Assembly (NCBI GenBank): GCA_025153775.1
Contig: JAOALC010000002.1
Coordinates: forward strand, 124,001 to 188,000
Length of the DNA: 64,000 nt
Source of the DNA: SAR92 clade bacterium H231
GTDB lineage: Bacteria > Pseudomonadota > Gammaproteobacteria > Pseudomonadales > Porticoccaceae
Direction of reading: 5' to 3'
Position 1 is the first letter of the stretch; each line of letters starts with the position of its first letter. Under the pieces are notes generated by a model. It worked only from the letters and a program-made list of their open reading frames with translations, searched no databases and had not been told where the DNA came from. Both the position numbers and the translations under genes were made by a program. Positions 9,314 through 18,430 of the stretch are shown piece after piece.

Positions 9314-9322
9314 AGTGTAGCA
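9314..9322 (-). promoter_or_regulatory. Extended -10 promoter of the helicase gene
   Basis: On the minus strand TGCTACACT forms an extended -10 element (TGn followed by TACACT, four of six consensus bases), followed by the GC-rich discriminator CCGCGCC. A -35 match at correct spacing is absent, consistent with an extended -10 promoter. The predicted 5' leader of about 75 bases is long for this window. Confidence 0.4.
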
Positions 9323-9451
9323 GAATTGTCAATAACTCGCTGAAAAGAATATATTTCCCTTGACTGGAATATTTCACTTGAGCAGGAAAAGTCATTTAAT
9401 TAACAGCGGGGCCTCTAACTAACACCAGCACCTTTAATTAAGAGCAACCCA

Positions 9452-10090
9452 TTATTTCAGATATCGGGCAATCCAATAATCTGCGCTTACCCAGCGACCT
9501 GCACCCGTAAACAGCAGACACAGCAACATAATCAGATAGGTGGCGGCAAATTCAATGCCATTATTAAGTACCACAAAACTGCCCTTTTCCGTAAGCCAGC
9601 CATAGTTGCCGTGGCGGCGCAGTAGGCTATTTGCGGCTGCCACACGCTGCCCCACCCCCTCACTATTTTGCAAGCTTCTCTCAGCAGCAGGAATACCCAG
9701 TGCCGCCAACACTGTTGCTGTACTGGTCTGGGGATCTGCAGGTGCTATGGCAAACCAGCCATTCTCCCAGTGGGCGGTTGATGCAGCTACCAGCATAGTG
9801 ATTATCAGTGGCAGCACAAAAAGCCTGGTCGCTAGCCCCAACAGAAGCGCAAAACCACCGAACAACTCGGCGCTGGCAGCCAGAAAAACCATCATTCGCG
9901 GCATAGGTAATCCCAGACCCCAGTCAGAGTTGCCAAACCAGGCGACCATAGCGTCAAAATTGGCAAACTTATGGGCGCCAACGGCAATAAAAATAGGCGC
10001 AAGATAGAGCCTTAAAGCCAGAGGCCCCAGCCAGTCGATAGCTTTTAATTTGCTGATAAATAGATTGAATAGGCTGACTAGTCCCTGCAT
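9452..10090 (-). CDS. DoxX family membrane protein
   Basis: A 212-residue inner membrane protein of the DoxX/SURF4 family: the N-terminal part has the pattern LALRLYLAPIFIAVGAHKF followed by helices near LPMPRMMVFLAASAELFGGF and LLLGLATRLFVLPLIITML, and a last helix near the C-terminus. DoxX-like proteins have diverse and mostly unproven roles (quinone-linked redox, sulfur stress). The ORF opens eight codons earlier, but the ATG at 10090 has an AAGGGAG seven bases upstream and is chosen. A 90-residue soluble insertion between helices 3 and 4 makes it longer than the usual 130-150 residues. Confidence 0.8.
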   Translation of the reverse strand: MQGLVSLFNLFISKLKAIDWLGPLALRLYLAPIFIAVGAHKFANFDAMVAWFGNSDWGLGLPMPRMMVFLAASAELFGGFALLLGLATRLFVLPLIITMLVAASTAHWENGWFAIAPADPQTSTATVLAALGIPAAERSLQNSEGVGQRVAAANSLLRRHGNYGWLTEKGSFVVLNNGIEFAATYLIMLLCLLFTGAGRWVSADYWIARYLK

Positions 10091-10279
10091 TGATAAGCTC
10101 CCTTTTGTGGCCACAGTAGGCAGTGAGCCGCTGCGGCAGTTTAAAATCTATGGCGGTTTAGAGCCCGCCGCAAAGAAAAAATTCCTCAGATTCAGCACTG
10201 CAAACACCGAAGATAAATATTGCTATCTTTGCCATAGCCATTGAACGAGAATAACAACCCAGTCAAATAGAACTCAATA

Positions 10280-11680
10280 ATGCAATCTGCCCTTCAATCA
10301 AGGCCAACGTTCCTGCAAAACGCTGGCGACCTGCTGCGCCTGGCCGGGCCCTTGATGCTCGGCCAGCTCGCTGTATTCGGTATGACGGTGACCGATATTT
10401 ATATGGCCGGGCAGGTCAGCACAGAGACATTGGCCGCGCTGCAACTGGGCGGCAGTATCTGGGCTATGATCAATCTGCTGGTGATTGGCATTATGATCGC
10501 CAACAGTCCAATTATCGGCAATTTCTGGGGTGCCGGCGAAGAGCACCGGGTGCGCTTTCAATTTCAGCAGGCAATCTGGCTGGCTCTGCCCCTAGGCGCA
10601 GTTGTCTGCGGCGCTATTTTATTGGGCATTCTAATGCTGGGATATCTGGATATCAGTGCAGAGGTCTATGGTATAGCCCGTGGCTATCTGCTGCCCTACC
10701 TGATTACCGGTTTTATGTTTCCGGCTTTTTTTGCCTTTCGCAGCACCTTTGAAGGCATGGGTGATATTCGGCCTGTGATGATATTCAACTGTCTGGCCTT
10801 TTTGCTGAATGCTGTGCTGGATTATATTTTTGTCTTCGGCAAGCTGGGTATGCCAGCCCTGGGCGGTGTAGGCGCCGCCTGGGCAACCACTCTGGTTATG
10901 ACCTTTCTCCTGTTGGCCATGGCGGCCTATGGCTACTATGCCCAGAATATGCGTCGACTGCAGCTGTATCAGCAGTTTGCTGGGCCCAGTGTGGCCGCTA
11001 TCGGGGAAATACTGCGCCTGGGCATTCCTATAGCGCTCATGATTGCTGCTGAGATTGGTTTCTTTGCCATTATTCCCATGCTGATTGCTCACCTGGGAGC
11101 CAATGTGCTGGGCGCCCATGCCATCACCAACAATCTGGATGCTCTGGCCTTTATGATTCCGCTGGGTATAGCTCAGGCGCTTACCATCAAGGTATCTCAC
11201 GCCCAGGGGCGTAACGACCCCCTGGCCGCGCGACAGATCTGTCTCACCGGGTTCAAGCTGGTACTGATGCTGGCAGTAATTCTGGGGTTACTAAAAATTA
11301 CCCTGCGCTATGAGTTTGCGTCGCTGTTTAGTGCAGATGCAGATGTACAGCTAATTGCCGCCAATCTATTTTTCTTCTCTGCGGCACTGGGCTGTTTTGA
11401 CTCCATGCAAATGGCCAGTTCTGGTGCGCTGCGCGGATTTAAAGATGCCCGGATACCACTGCTTATTCAGATATTGGCCTTTTGGGTTATCGCCTTCCCT
11501 ATTGCCTACAGTCTGGCGCTGACAGATTTTTGGGGCGAGCCCATGGGTGTCTATGGTTTTTGGGTAGGGTTGGTTATTGCCGCTCTGCTGGCCAGCACTA
11601 TGATGCTGGTGCGCTGGAATCTGGTATCAAAGCGAGAGATTGCCAACTGGTCTGCGACGACTAATCAAGCAGACAACTAA
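10280..11680 (+). CDS. MATE family multidrug/Na+ antiporter (NorM-like)
   Basis: A 466-residue carrier with twelve predicted membrane helices in two MatE repeats (starting near LLRLAGPLMLGQLAVFGM and LRLGIPIALMIAAEIGFF). NorM-type MATE proteins expel cationic drugs in exchange for Na+ or H+. No clear Shine-Dalgarno precedes the ATG. About 50 bases upstream there is a 6-bp inverted repeat (AAGATA at 10210-10215, TATCTT at 10224-10229) that could be an operator. The stop overlaps the end of the convergent prmC. Confidence 0.88.
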   Translation: MQSALQSRPTFLQNAGDLLRLAGPLMLGQLAVFGMTVTDIYMAGQVSTETLAALQLGGSIWAMINLLVIGIMIANSPIIGNFWGAGEEHRVRFQFQQAIWLALPLGAVVCGAILLGILMLGYLDISAEVYGIARGYLLPYLITGFMFPAFFAFRSTFEGMGDIRPVMIFNCLAFLLNAVLDYIFVFGKLGMPALGGVGAAWATTLVMTFLLLAMAAYGYYAQNMRRLQLYQQFAGPSVAAIGEILRLGIPIALMIAAEIGFFAIIPMLIAHLGANVLGAHAITNNLDALAFMIPLGIAQALTIKVSHAQGRNDPLAARQICLTGFKLVLMLAVILGLLKITLRYEFASLFSADADVQLIAANLFFFSAALGCFDSMQMASSGALRGFKDARIPLLIQILAFWVIAFPIAYSLALTDFWGEPMGVYGFWVGLVIAALLASTMMLVRWNLVSKREIANWSATTNQADN

Positions 11681-12525
11681 TCCGCCAAGCGGCCCAGGGT
11701 TATGCGGTCGAGTTGATTGTAATCCTGGCGGGTCTCTACCAACACATAGCCGGCTTCATTAAACAGGTCCCTCACTGCCAGACCCTGTGCATGACCATGC
11801 TCCACTAACAGCCAGCCAGCTGGAGCCAAAAACCCGGAACTCTGCCCGATCACCAGCTGTAGATCGTCCAGCCCCTGGGTGCCAGACACCAGGGCTGAAG
11901 CGGGCTCAAAACGCACATCACCCTCAAACAGATGAGCATCATCAATTTCAATATAGGGCGGGTTGCTGACAATAAGATTAAATAAGGTCTGGGGCTGACG
12001 ATTGGCTACAGCTGCAAACCAGTCGCTCTGATAAATAGTTACATTTTTAAGCCGGCAAGCAAGACGATTTTGTTCCGCCAGCTCCACTGCCGATGCCTGC
12101 ACATCCACTGCGGTCATCTGCCACTGAGGATATTCTGAGGCCAGCGCCAGCGCTATAGCGCCGGTTCCAGTGCCCAGATCCAGTACCTGGCTGTTATTGG
12201 GCAGTTCCAGTTGCATTGCTGTCTCAACCAGCAACTCGGTCTCAGGGCGCGGTATTAATGTATGGGGCGAGACCTTGAGGTCCAGAGTCCAAAAACCCTG
12301 GCTGCCAATAATAAAAGCCACTGGCTCGCCCTCTAATCTGCGCCGAAACAGCTGCTCAAAACGCTGCATATCAGGTGCGGATAGGATTTTATCTGGCCAG
12401 GTTTTTAGCCAGGCGCGATCCACCGACAGGCTGTGACAAAGCAGCAACTCGGTGTCCAATAACGCCGTATCACTGGCAGGAGAAAGCTCGTTGTGACGCT
12501 GCAGTAAATCGGCGACAGTTGCCAT
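11677..12525 (-). CDS. prmC: Release factor glutamine methyltransferase PrmC (HemK)
   Basis: A 282-residue SAM-dependent N5-glutamine methyltransferase. The N-terminal helical domain (residues 1-75) is followed by the IPRPETELLVE segment, the SAM-binding VLDLGTGTGAIALALA (114-129) and the catalytic NPPY (188-191). It methylates the GGQ glutamine of release factors. It starts two bases after the prfA stop, so substrate and modifying enzyme are encoded by one operon (hemA-prfA-prmC), the standard arrangement. Confidence 0.95.
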   Translation of the reverse strand: MATVADLLQRHNELSPASDTALLDTELLLCHSLSVDRAWLKTWPDKILSAPDMQRFEQLFRRRLEGEPVAFIIGSQGFWTLDLKVSPHTLIPRPETELLVETAMQLELPNNSQVLDLGTGTGAIALALASEYPQWQMTAVDVQASAVELAEQNRLACRLKNVTIYQSDWFAAVANRQPQTLFNLIVSNPPYIEIDDAHLFEGDVRFEPASALVSGTQGLDDLQLVIGQSSGFLAPAGWLLVEHGHAQGLAVRDLFNEAGYVLVETRQDYNQLDRITLGRLAD

Positions 12526-12527
12526 GT

Positions 12528-13610
12528 TTACTCTGCTAGAGAGGCCAGCTGCTCGGCCTGAAATTCATTGACCAGAGGCTGCACTACTTCATGCAGTGAA
12601 CCCTCCATCACCTCAGCCAACTTGTAGAGAGTTAGATTGATACGGTGATCCGTAACTCGGCCCTGGGGAAAGTTGTAGGTGCGAATGCGCTCAGAGCGAT
12701 CACCACTGCCCACCAAGCTCTTGCGCTGCTCGGACTGCTCTTTGGCCGCGGCATCATCCTGCGCAGAGTTTAACCGCGCCTGCAGTACCGCCATAGCCTT
12801 GGCCCGGTTCTTGTGCTGCGAGCGCTCATCCTGACACTCCACCACCGTGCCGGTGGGCAGGTGAGTCAGGCGAATCGCCGAGTCGGTTTTGTTGACATGC
12901 TGGCCACCAGAGCCTGAGGCGCGGAAAGTATCCACACGCAAGTCGCCTTTATTAATTTCAATCTCATCCTGCTCATCGGCCTCGGGCATAATGGCCACAG
13001 TGCAGGCGGAGGTGTGGATTCTGCCCTGAGACTCGGTATCTGGCACCCGCTGCACCCGGTGGGCACCTGACTCAAACTTAAGTTTGGAATACACCCCTTT
13101 GCCGACTATGCGGGCGATAATTTCTTTATAACCGCCATGGTCGCCGCTATTTTCGCTCACCACTTCCACCTGCCAGCGCTGCGTTTCGGCAAACTTGCTG
13201 TACATACGAAATAGGTCACCAGAAAAAATCGCTGCTTCATCACCACCGGTACCGGCGCGAATTTCCAGAAAAACATTTTTGTGGTCATTGGGGTCTTTGG
13301 GCAGCAACAGTCGCTGTAATTCAAGCTCGGCGACCTCCAGCTGCTGCTCGCCGTCTTTCATCTCTTCCTGGGCCATTTCTCGCATATCTGGATCTGCATC
13401 CTTGAGTAGAGATTTGGCCTCTGCCACGGAATCAACCACCTGCTGAAAACCTAGATAGGTTTTCACCACTGGCTCCAGCTCTGCATATTCCTTGGACAGG
13501 TCGCGGTATTTATTTTGATCGGCAATGGTCTCCGGATCACTGAGCAGAGCTCCTACCTCTTCGTAGCGTTCACTGAGAGTATCCAGCTTGGACAGTATCG
13601 AATCTTTCAT
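12528..13610 (-). CDS. prfA: Peptide chain release factor 1
   Basis: A 360-residue class I release factor for UAA and UAG. The GGQ motif (residues 235-237, in [10 protein letters not shown]) enters the peptidyl transferase centre, and the RF1-type codon-recognition tripeptide PxT is present as PDT (190-192, in [10 protein letters not shown]). Length and order match E. coli RF1 (also 360). Between hemA (29 bases upstream) and prmC (2 bases downstream) on the same strand, so almost certainly co-transcribed. Confidence 0.97.
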   Translation of the reverse strand: MKDSILSKLDTLSERYEEVGALLSDPETIADQNKYRDLSKEYAELEPVVKTYLGFQQVVDSVAEAKSLLKDADPDMREMAQEEMKDGEQQLEVAELELQRLLLPKDPNDHKNVFLEIRAGTGGDEAAIFSGDLFRMYSKFAETQRWQVEVVSENSGDHGGYKEIIARIVGKGVYSKLKFESGAHRVQRVPDTESQGRIHTSACTVAIMPEADEQDEIEINKGDLRVDTFRASGSGGQHVNKTDSAIRLTHLPTGTVVECQDERSQHKNRAKAMAVLQARLNSAQDDAAAKEQSEQRKSLVGSGDRSERIRTYNFPQGRVTDHRINLTLYKLAEVMEGSLHEVVQPLVNEFQAEQLASLAE

Positions 13611-13639
13611 GCGGCTCTAATTTCCATGTAATACAGCGC

Positions 13640-14893
13640 TTATTTTTTCTTTAGGCCAAAAAGTTCGTGGGTAGCGTCAATGGTGGCGTCGCTGCCCTCT
13701 TCGCTGGCCTTCTTAAGCCTGGTGGTAGGCTTGTGTAGTAGTTTGTTGGTCAGGTTACGGGCCAGTGCATTGATGACTTCAGCGGAGTCCTGACCTCGCT
13801 CTAGAGCTGCCAGTGCTCTCTCGACTTCACCGTCGCGAATAACCTCTACGCTGTCTCGGAAGGCTTTAATGGTATCCACAACGGCCAGTGCACGCTGCTT
13901 GGTCGACCAGCCATTAACCTCCTGATCAACAATATCCTGAGCCATATCTGCAGCGCTCTGACGGGCGCGCAAATTATCCTGAATCACTTCCTCAAGATCA
14001 TCTACAGTGTACAGATAGATATCATCCAGCTCCTCCACCTCAGGCTCAATATCTCTGGGCACAGCTATATCAACCATAAAGATAGGCTTGTGCTTGCGCT
14101 TCTTGAGTGCCGACTCCACCGCACCTTTGCCCAAAATAGGCAGCTGGCTGGCGGTCGAGGAAATTACAATATCCGCTCTGTGGAGATAGTCTGGAATATC
14201 CGACAGTAAAATAGCTTCGGCGGCAAAGTTTTCGGCCAGCTCCTGGGCTCGATTGAGAGTGCGGTTGGCCACAGTAATCTGACCAATTTTTTTCTCCTGC
14301 AGATGGCGCGCCACTAACTCAATGGTTTCACCTGCTCCCACCAGCAGCGCATGGGCGTTATTAAGATTGGCAAAAATTTGCTCCGCTAGGCTGACCGAGG
14401 CATAGGCCACTGAAACAGGATTCTGGCCTATAGCGGTTTCAGAGCGAACCCTTTTAGCTGCAGCAAATGCCTGCTGGAAGGCCTGATTGAGTTCTGCAGC
14501 CACAGTTTGTGCCTCTCGACCCACTGCATAGGCTGACTTTATCTGGCCAAAAATCTGTGGTTCGCCAAGTACCAGAGAGTCTAGACCGCTGGCTACGCAA
14601 ATCATATGGCGGATAGCATGCTGATCGCGATGGCAGTAGTAACAACTCTGCAGGTCCGCAATATTTAGCCTCTTGGTATCCGCCAACCAGCTCAATACCT
14701 GATTGTCGCTGACCTCGCCCGAGAGATAGATCTCGGTGCGATTACAGGTGGATAGCAGCGCCATTTCCGTCGCACCTATGGCGCCAACCGCTGACTGCAG
14801 CGACTCAACCACTATCTCGGGGGCAAAGGCTATCTGCCCGCGGAGATCTACCGGGGCTGATTTGTGGTTGATGCCGAATACCAAAATACCCAT
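13640..14893 (-). CDS. hemA: Glutamyl-tRNA reductase HemA
   Basis: A 417-residue enzyme that reduces glutamyl-tRNA to glutamate-1-semialdehyde with NADPH, the first committed step of C5 tetrapyrrole synthesis. The catalytic Cys is Cys50 in LLSTCNRTEIYL; the NADPH domain has LLVGAGETIELVARHL and ITVANRTLNRAQELA; the C-terminal helical dimerisation domain is complete. It is the first gene of hemA-prfA-prmC and divergent from the TPR lipoprotein gene, the same layout as hemA/lolB-ispE in other gammaproteobacteria. Confidence 0.96.
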   Translation of the reverse strand: MGILVFGINHKSAPVDLRGQIAFAPEIVVESLQSAVGAIGATEMALLSTCNRTEIYLSGEVSDNQVLSWLADTKRLNIADLQSCYYCHRDQHAIRHMICVASGLDSLVLGEPQIFGQIKSAYAVGREAQTVAAELNQAFQQAFAAAKRVRSETAIGQNPVSVAYASVSLAEQIFANLNNAHALLVGAGETIELVARHLQEKKIGQITVANRTLNRAQELAENFAAEAILLSDIPDYLHRADIVISSTASQLPILGKGAVESALKKRKHKPIFMVDIAVPRDIEPEVEELDDIYLYTVDDLEEVIQDNLRARQSAADMAQDIVDQEVNGWSTKQRALAVVDTIKAFRDSVEVIRDGEVERALAALERGQDSAEVINALARNLTNKLLHKPTTRLKKASEEGSDATIDATHELFGLKKK

Positions 14894-15028
14894 TGAGTTA
14901 GCTTGTGCTCTAGGTCTTAAACCGCGAATTTTACACCAGACTCGATCGCAAAAGGAGGCTGGGGAGTAAATGAATTTAACAGCAGAGATAAACTCTGAGC
15001 TATGCTTATAAAACTTTCGCCTCAGGAA

Positions 15029-15057
15029 TTGTCTTAATCATCGGTATCCTTGAAAAT
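15029..15057 (+). promoter_or_regulatory. Promoter of the TPR lipoprotein-lolB-ispE operon
   Basis: TTGTCT (15029-15034) and GAAAAT (15052-15057) are separated by 17 bases; each matches four of six consensus bases. The -10 box ends six bases before the ATG at 15064, so the transcript would begin at or within a base of the start codon. Confidence 0.5.
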
Positions 15058-15063
15058 AACTGA

Positions 15064-16869
15064 ATGAGAAATAATATTAATACTCCGTTGCGCACCCCAA
15101 TTACAGCCTGTCTATTAGCTCTTTTAATCACCGTGGGCGGCTGCACCTCGGCCCCTCAAAACATTAATGCAGCAGACAACACTGATTATCGGGATTCGGA
15201 AAATACTGCTCAAGAGCAGCTAGCCGAGCTTCCAGTCAAACCCTTTGCCATAGATAGCCTCTACGATCTGTTGGTTGCCGATGTGGCCCTGTCCCGAGAG
15301 CAATTTGATATAGCACTGCCCAAGTACCTGCAGCAGGCGCGGCAGACTGGAGACTCCGGGGTGATAGAAATGGCCGGGCGAGTAGCCAATTACATGCGCG
15401 ACTATCAGGCCACTCTGGAAATGGCCCTGCTATGGCTGGACAATGAGCCCGAGAGTCCCATCGCCCGCGAAGCCGCTATGCAGGCCTACGCCAAACTCAA
15501 TGATGGCATCGGCGCCCTTGAACAGGCCAGCTGGCTTTATCAACACAGGGACGACTCGGAGGCATTTTTAGCAGTCACCTCTATTCCCACCGAGCAAGCT
15601 GATATGCTGGAGTTGCTGCAAGCCTATTCCGAGCTGGAGCTCAGTGCGGACAAACAGCCCAGCATCTTGCTGGCAACCGGAATACTGCTGAGGGAAACTG
15701 GCCAGCTCGACAAATCAGAGCGGGCGGCCAAGGATTTTCTGGCCGCCAAACCCAGTGATGAGCGCGGCCTGTTGCTGCTGGCTCAGGTGCTGCATCAGCG
15801 AGACCGGATTGAAGAGGCAGTGGCACTGATTGCCAAAGCGCTAAAAAATCAGCCTGACAACCGCAGGCTGCGACTGCAGTACGCTCGTTTTCTAACTATT
15901 ACTGACCGCAGCCTGGCCATTGAGCAATTTGATATTCTGCGCATTGAGCAACCCAATGATCAAGAGGTTAACTTCCTTCTGGCCCTGCTGCTGTTAAATG
16001 AAGGCAGTGAGGGCAATGTAGAGCGCGCCAGTTTGCTGTTTACCCAGGCGTCCTCAAACCCAAGTCTCAGGGCAGATGCTCAGTTCCATCTGGGCAGCAT
16101 TGCCGACCAGAGCGGTCAACCCGCAGTCGCCATTAAACATTATTCCCAGGTTCGCTACGGCCGTAACTATTTAGCTGCTGCCTCCAGGCTATCGGTGTTG
16201 CTGGCCCAACACAATAATATAGACTCAGCCCGGCGCTATTTGCAGCGCCTGAGGTCGGAGCAGCCACAGCAGGCGGTAGCCCTGTTTCAAATCGAGTCCA
16301 ACTTGCTGATCAGTGCCCAGCAACCAGATCAGGCGCTCTCTATTCTGACCCATGGTCTGGACGCTTTTCCCAACGATAGCCAGTTACTCTACGCCCGTTC
16401 CATGCTGGCCGAGCAGCAGGATAACTTTGCTCTTGCAGAGCAGGATCTCAGAGCCCTGCTGGCTCAGGACCAGGATAATGCGGTAGCGCTAAATGCTCTG
16501 GGTTACACCATGATTCTGCACACAGACCGCCGCGATGAAGCCTACAAACTGATCAAGCGCGCCTATCTTCTCAATCCTGGTGATCCGGCCACCATAGACA
16601 GCATGGGCTGGGTATTATTTCAGATGGATCAGCCAGATAAGGCTCTGGAGTATCTTCAGAAAGCCTACGATATCTTGCCCGACCCAGAAATCGCCTCTCA
16701 TTTGGGCGAGGTGCACTGGACCTTGGGCAACCGAGAGCAGGCGCTGAAAGTATGGCGGCAGGGTTTGCAACAGGTACCGGACCACCCCTCTATTATTGAA
16801 ACCATGGAGCGTCTGGGCACAGTGGCTGACAGAGCTGCAGAATCAATTTCCTCAGGCAGCGAAGAATGA
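15064..16869 (+). CDS. TPR-repeat outer-membrane lipoprotein
   Basis: A 601-residue protein with a lipoprotein signal peptide ending VGGC (Cys27) and then tandem helical repeats over the rest; clear TPR units occur near residues 235-305 and 450-580 (for example ALGYTMILHTDRRDEAYKLI and GWVLFQMDQPDKALEYLQKA). Such genes sit between hemA and lolB in pseudomonads and relatives; the exact role is unknown but a scaffold for envelope assembly is plausible. No Shine-Dalgarno precedes ATG and a -10 box lies six bases upstream. The stop overlaps the lolB start by four bases (ATGA). Confidence 0.85.
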   Translation: MRNNINTPLRTPITACLLALLITVGGCTSAPQNINAADNTDYRDSENTAQEQLAELPVKPFAIDSLYDLLVADVALSREQFDIALPKYLQQARQTGDSGVIEMAGRVANYMRDYQATLEMALLWLDNEPESPIAREAAMQAYAKLNDGIGALEQASWLYQHRDDSEAFLAVTSIPTEQADMLELLQAYSELELSADKQPSILLATGILLRETGQLDKSERAAKDFLAAKPSDERGLLLLAQVLHQRDRIEEAVALIAKALKNQPDNRRLRLQYARFLTITDRSLAIEQFDILRIEQPNDQEVNFLLALLLLNEGSEGNVERASLLFTQASSNPSLRADAQFHLGSIADQSGQPAVAIKHYSQVRYGRNYLAAASRLSVLLAQHNNIDSARRYLQRLRSEQPQQAVALFQIESNLLISAQQPDQALSILTHGLDAFPNDSQLLYARSMLAEQQDNFALAEQDLRALLAQDQDNAVALNALGYTMILHTDRRDEAYKLIKRAYLLNPGDPATIDSMGWVLFQMDQPDKALEYLQKAYDILPDPEIASHLGEVHWTLGNREQALKVWRQGLQQVPDHPSIIETMERLGTVADRAAESISSGSEE

Positions 16870-17462
16870 AAAATACCATTGGCACTGTTTTATTGGCACT
16901 GGTGCTCAGTGGTTGCGCCAATCAGGCCGCCATAGGACCAGCCGGTGATCTCGACTGGCAGCAACATCAGATCCAGGTGGCTCAGCTGCAGAACTGGGAG
17001 CTTCAGGGCAAGCTAGGTTTTAAAAATGCCTTACAGGGAGGCAGCGCCAATCTAAGCTGGCTCCAGGATCAAAAGCAGTACTCTTTGTCCCTCAGCGGCC
17101 CCTTTGGTGCCGGCAGTGCGATCATTGAGGGCGACCAGTATCTGGCCAGAATGCAGCAGGGTGATCAGATCTATAGCAACTCACCAGAACTGCTGGCGCA
17201 ACAGCTTACCGGCCTGGCTATTCCTGTAGATGCTTTGAGCTGGTGGGCGCGAGGCCTGCCCTCTCCAACAGAGGCCCCAATCAATAATCTAGTGTCCGGA
17301 CCCAGCGGCGAGGCAAGCAGCTTTGAACAGGCCGGCTGGCAGCTATCATTCTCGAAGTACAGCCGTAAAAATAATCGCAACCTACCGGGAAAAATCACCG
17401 GGCAACTTGGGGAACAGAGCTTTAAACTGATAGTATCTGCCTGGTCGTTTCCACAACCATAG
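16866..17462 (+). CDS. lolB: Outer membrane lipoprotein-sorting receptor LolB
   Basis: A 198-residue lipoprotein with lipobox LSGC (Cys17). The mature part matches LolB: WELQGKLGFKNALQGGSANLSW, then LSLSGPFGAGSAIIEG, and the segment WWARGLPSPT with the Trp pair typical of the family. LolB accepts lipoproteins from LolA and inserts them into the outer membrane. It overlaps the upstream TPR gene by four bases and is followed 17 bases later by ispE, the conserved lolB-ispE-prs order. Confidence 0.93.
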   Translation: MKNTIGTVLLALVLSGCANQAAIGPAGDLDWQQHQIQVAQLQNWELQGKLGFKNALQGGSANLSWLQDQKQYSLSLSGPFGAGSAIIEGDQYLARMQQGDQIYSNSPELLAQQLTGLAIPVDALSWWARGLPSPTEAPINNLVSGPSGEASSFEQAGWQLSFSKYSRKNNRNLPGKITGQLGEQSFKLIVSAWSFPQP

Positions 17463-17479
17463 CCAGCGGTCTAAAAATC

Positions 17480-18346
17480 ATGCCATCTGTTGTGTTGCCC
17501 TCGCCGGCTAAAGTAAATCTTTTTCTGCATATCACAGGCCGCCGCCCAGACGGCTACCACAGCTTGCAGACAATCTTTCAGTTGCTGGACTACGGCGACT
17601 ATCTAACTTTCGACACTAACAACAGCGGAGATATCTGCCTGAGCCCCGCGATCGACGGTGTTGCAGCAGAGGATAATCTAATTGTCAGGGCAGCAAGACT
17701 GTTGCAGGCAACGACTGAATGTACCCTGGGTTCTGATATTGCCATCGACAAGCAGATTCCTATGGGCGCAGGACTTGGCGGAGGCAGCAGCAATGCAGCC
17801 ACCACATTGGTAGGTCTCAATAGACTCTGGCAGACTGGCCTGAACACTGATCAGCTGGCTGACTTAGGTGCTGAGCTAGGCGCCGATGTACCAGTTTTTG
17901 TGCGCGGTCATACGGCCTTTGCAGAGGGCATTGGCGAGTTGCTGACAGAGGTTGAACTGCCGGAACTATGGTATTTAGTGATCACACCCAATGTACAGGT
18001 ATCTACAGCCGAAATATTTTCCAATCCTCAATTGACAAGGGACACTTCACCCATCAAAATACGCGCCCTCTCAGAGGTGCAGTACAGGAATGACTGTCAG
18101 GCTGTAGTCACAGAGCTCTACCCAGCGGTTAAACAGGCCCTGGATTGGGCAGCAGACTACGGCAACTCACTGATGACAGGGACTGGTGCTAGCGTATTTT
18201 GCAGCTTTGACAACCAGACAGAGGCTCAGAGAGCCCTCGACTTGGTACCAGAGTACTGGAGTGCGTTTATAGCGCGGGGCACTAATAGCTCCTCTCTGCA
18301 TCGGGAATTGGGAAAGATTTTTACTGGGGCGTCGCCAAGTGGTTAA
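17480..18346 (+). CDS. ispE: 4-diphosphocytidyl-2-C-methyl-D-erythritol kinase IspE
   Basis: A 288-residue GHMP kinase of the MEP isoprenoid pathway. Visible motifs are SPAKVNLFLHITGRRPDGYH (substrate/catalytic Lys region), the ATP loop PMGAGLGGGSSNAATTL and the third GHMP motif MTGTGASVFCSF. Length is usual (E. coli 283). The last seven codons and stop (18325-18346) lie inside the tRNA-Gln gene on the same strand, so the final residues of the protein are dictated by the tRNA acceptor and D-arm sequence. Confidence 0.96.
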   Translation: MPSVVLPSPAKVNLFLHITGRRPDGYHSLQTIFQLLDYGDYLTFDTNNSGDICLSPAIDGVAAEDNLIVRAARLLQATTECTLGSDIAIDKQIPMGAGLGGGSSNAATTLVGLNRLWQTGLNTDQLADLGAELGADVPVFVRGHTAFAEGIGELLTEVELPELWYLVITPNVQVSTAEIFSNPQLTRDTSPIKIRALSEVQYRNDCQAVVTELYPAVKQALDWAADYGNSLMTGTGASVFCSFDNQTEAQRALDLVPEYWSAFIARGTNSSSLHRELGKIFTGASPSG

Positions 18347-18399
18347 GGCACCGGGTTTTGATCCCGGCATCGGAGGTTCGAATCCTCCCGCCCCAGCCA
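18325..18399 (+). tRNA. tRNA-Gln (anticodon TTG)
   Basis: A complete cloverleaf of 75 bases including an encoded CCA end (18397-18399). Acceptor TGGGGCG pairs with CGCCCCA; the anticodon stem CCGGG/CCCGG encloses loop TTTTGAT with anticodon TTG at 18358-18360; the T arm is GGAGG TTCGAAT CCTCC. The U1-A72 pair is characteristic of tRNA-Gln. The first 22 bases overlap the 3' end of ispE. It precedes prs, as in pseudomonads, and has no separate promoter that I can see, so it is probably cut from the ispE mRNA. Confidence 0.97.
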
Positions 18400-18430
18400 T
18401 TTCTATACTATGAATACCAGGAAAAATGAC

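Noticed and set aside
9452-10114. Starting DoxX at the upstream ATG (10114)
   Set aside because: No ribosome binding site there, whereas 10090 has AAGGGAG at ideal spacing.
10631-11200. 189-codon ORF antisense to the MATE gene
   Set aside because: The MATE reading frame is complete with twelve membrane helices; the antisense peptide is rich in His/Gln, typical of a reverse shadow of hydrophobic codons.
18410-18430. Starting prs at ATG 18410
   Set aside because: Only ten bases after the tRNA CCA, no ribosome binding site, and seven residues longer than family members.
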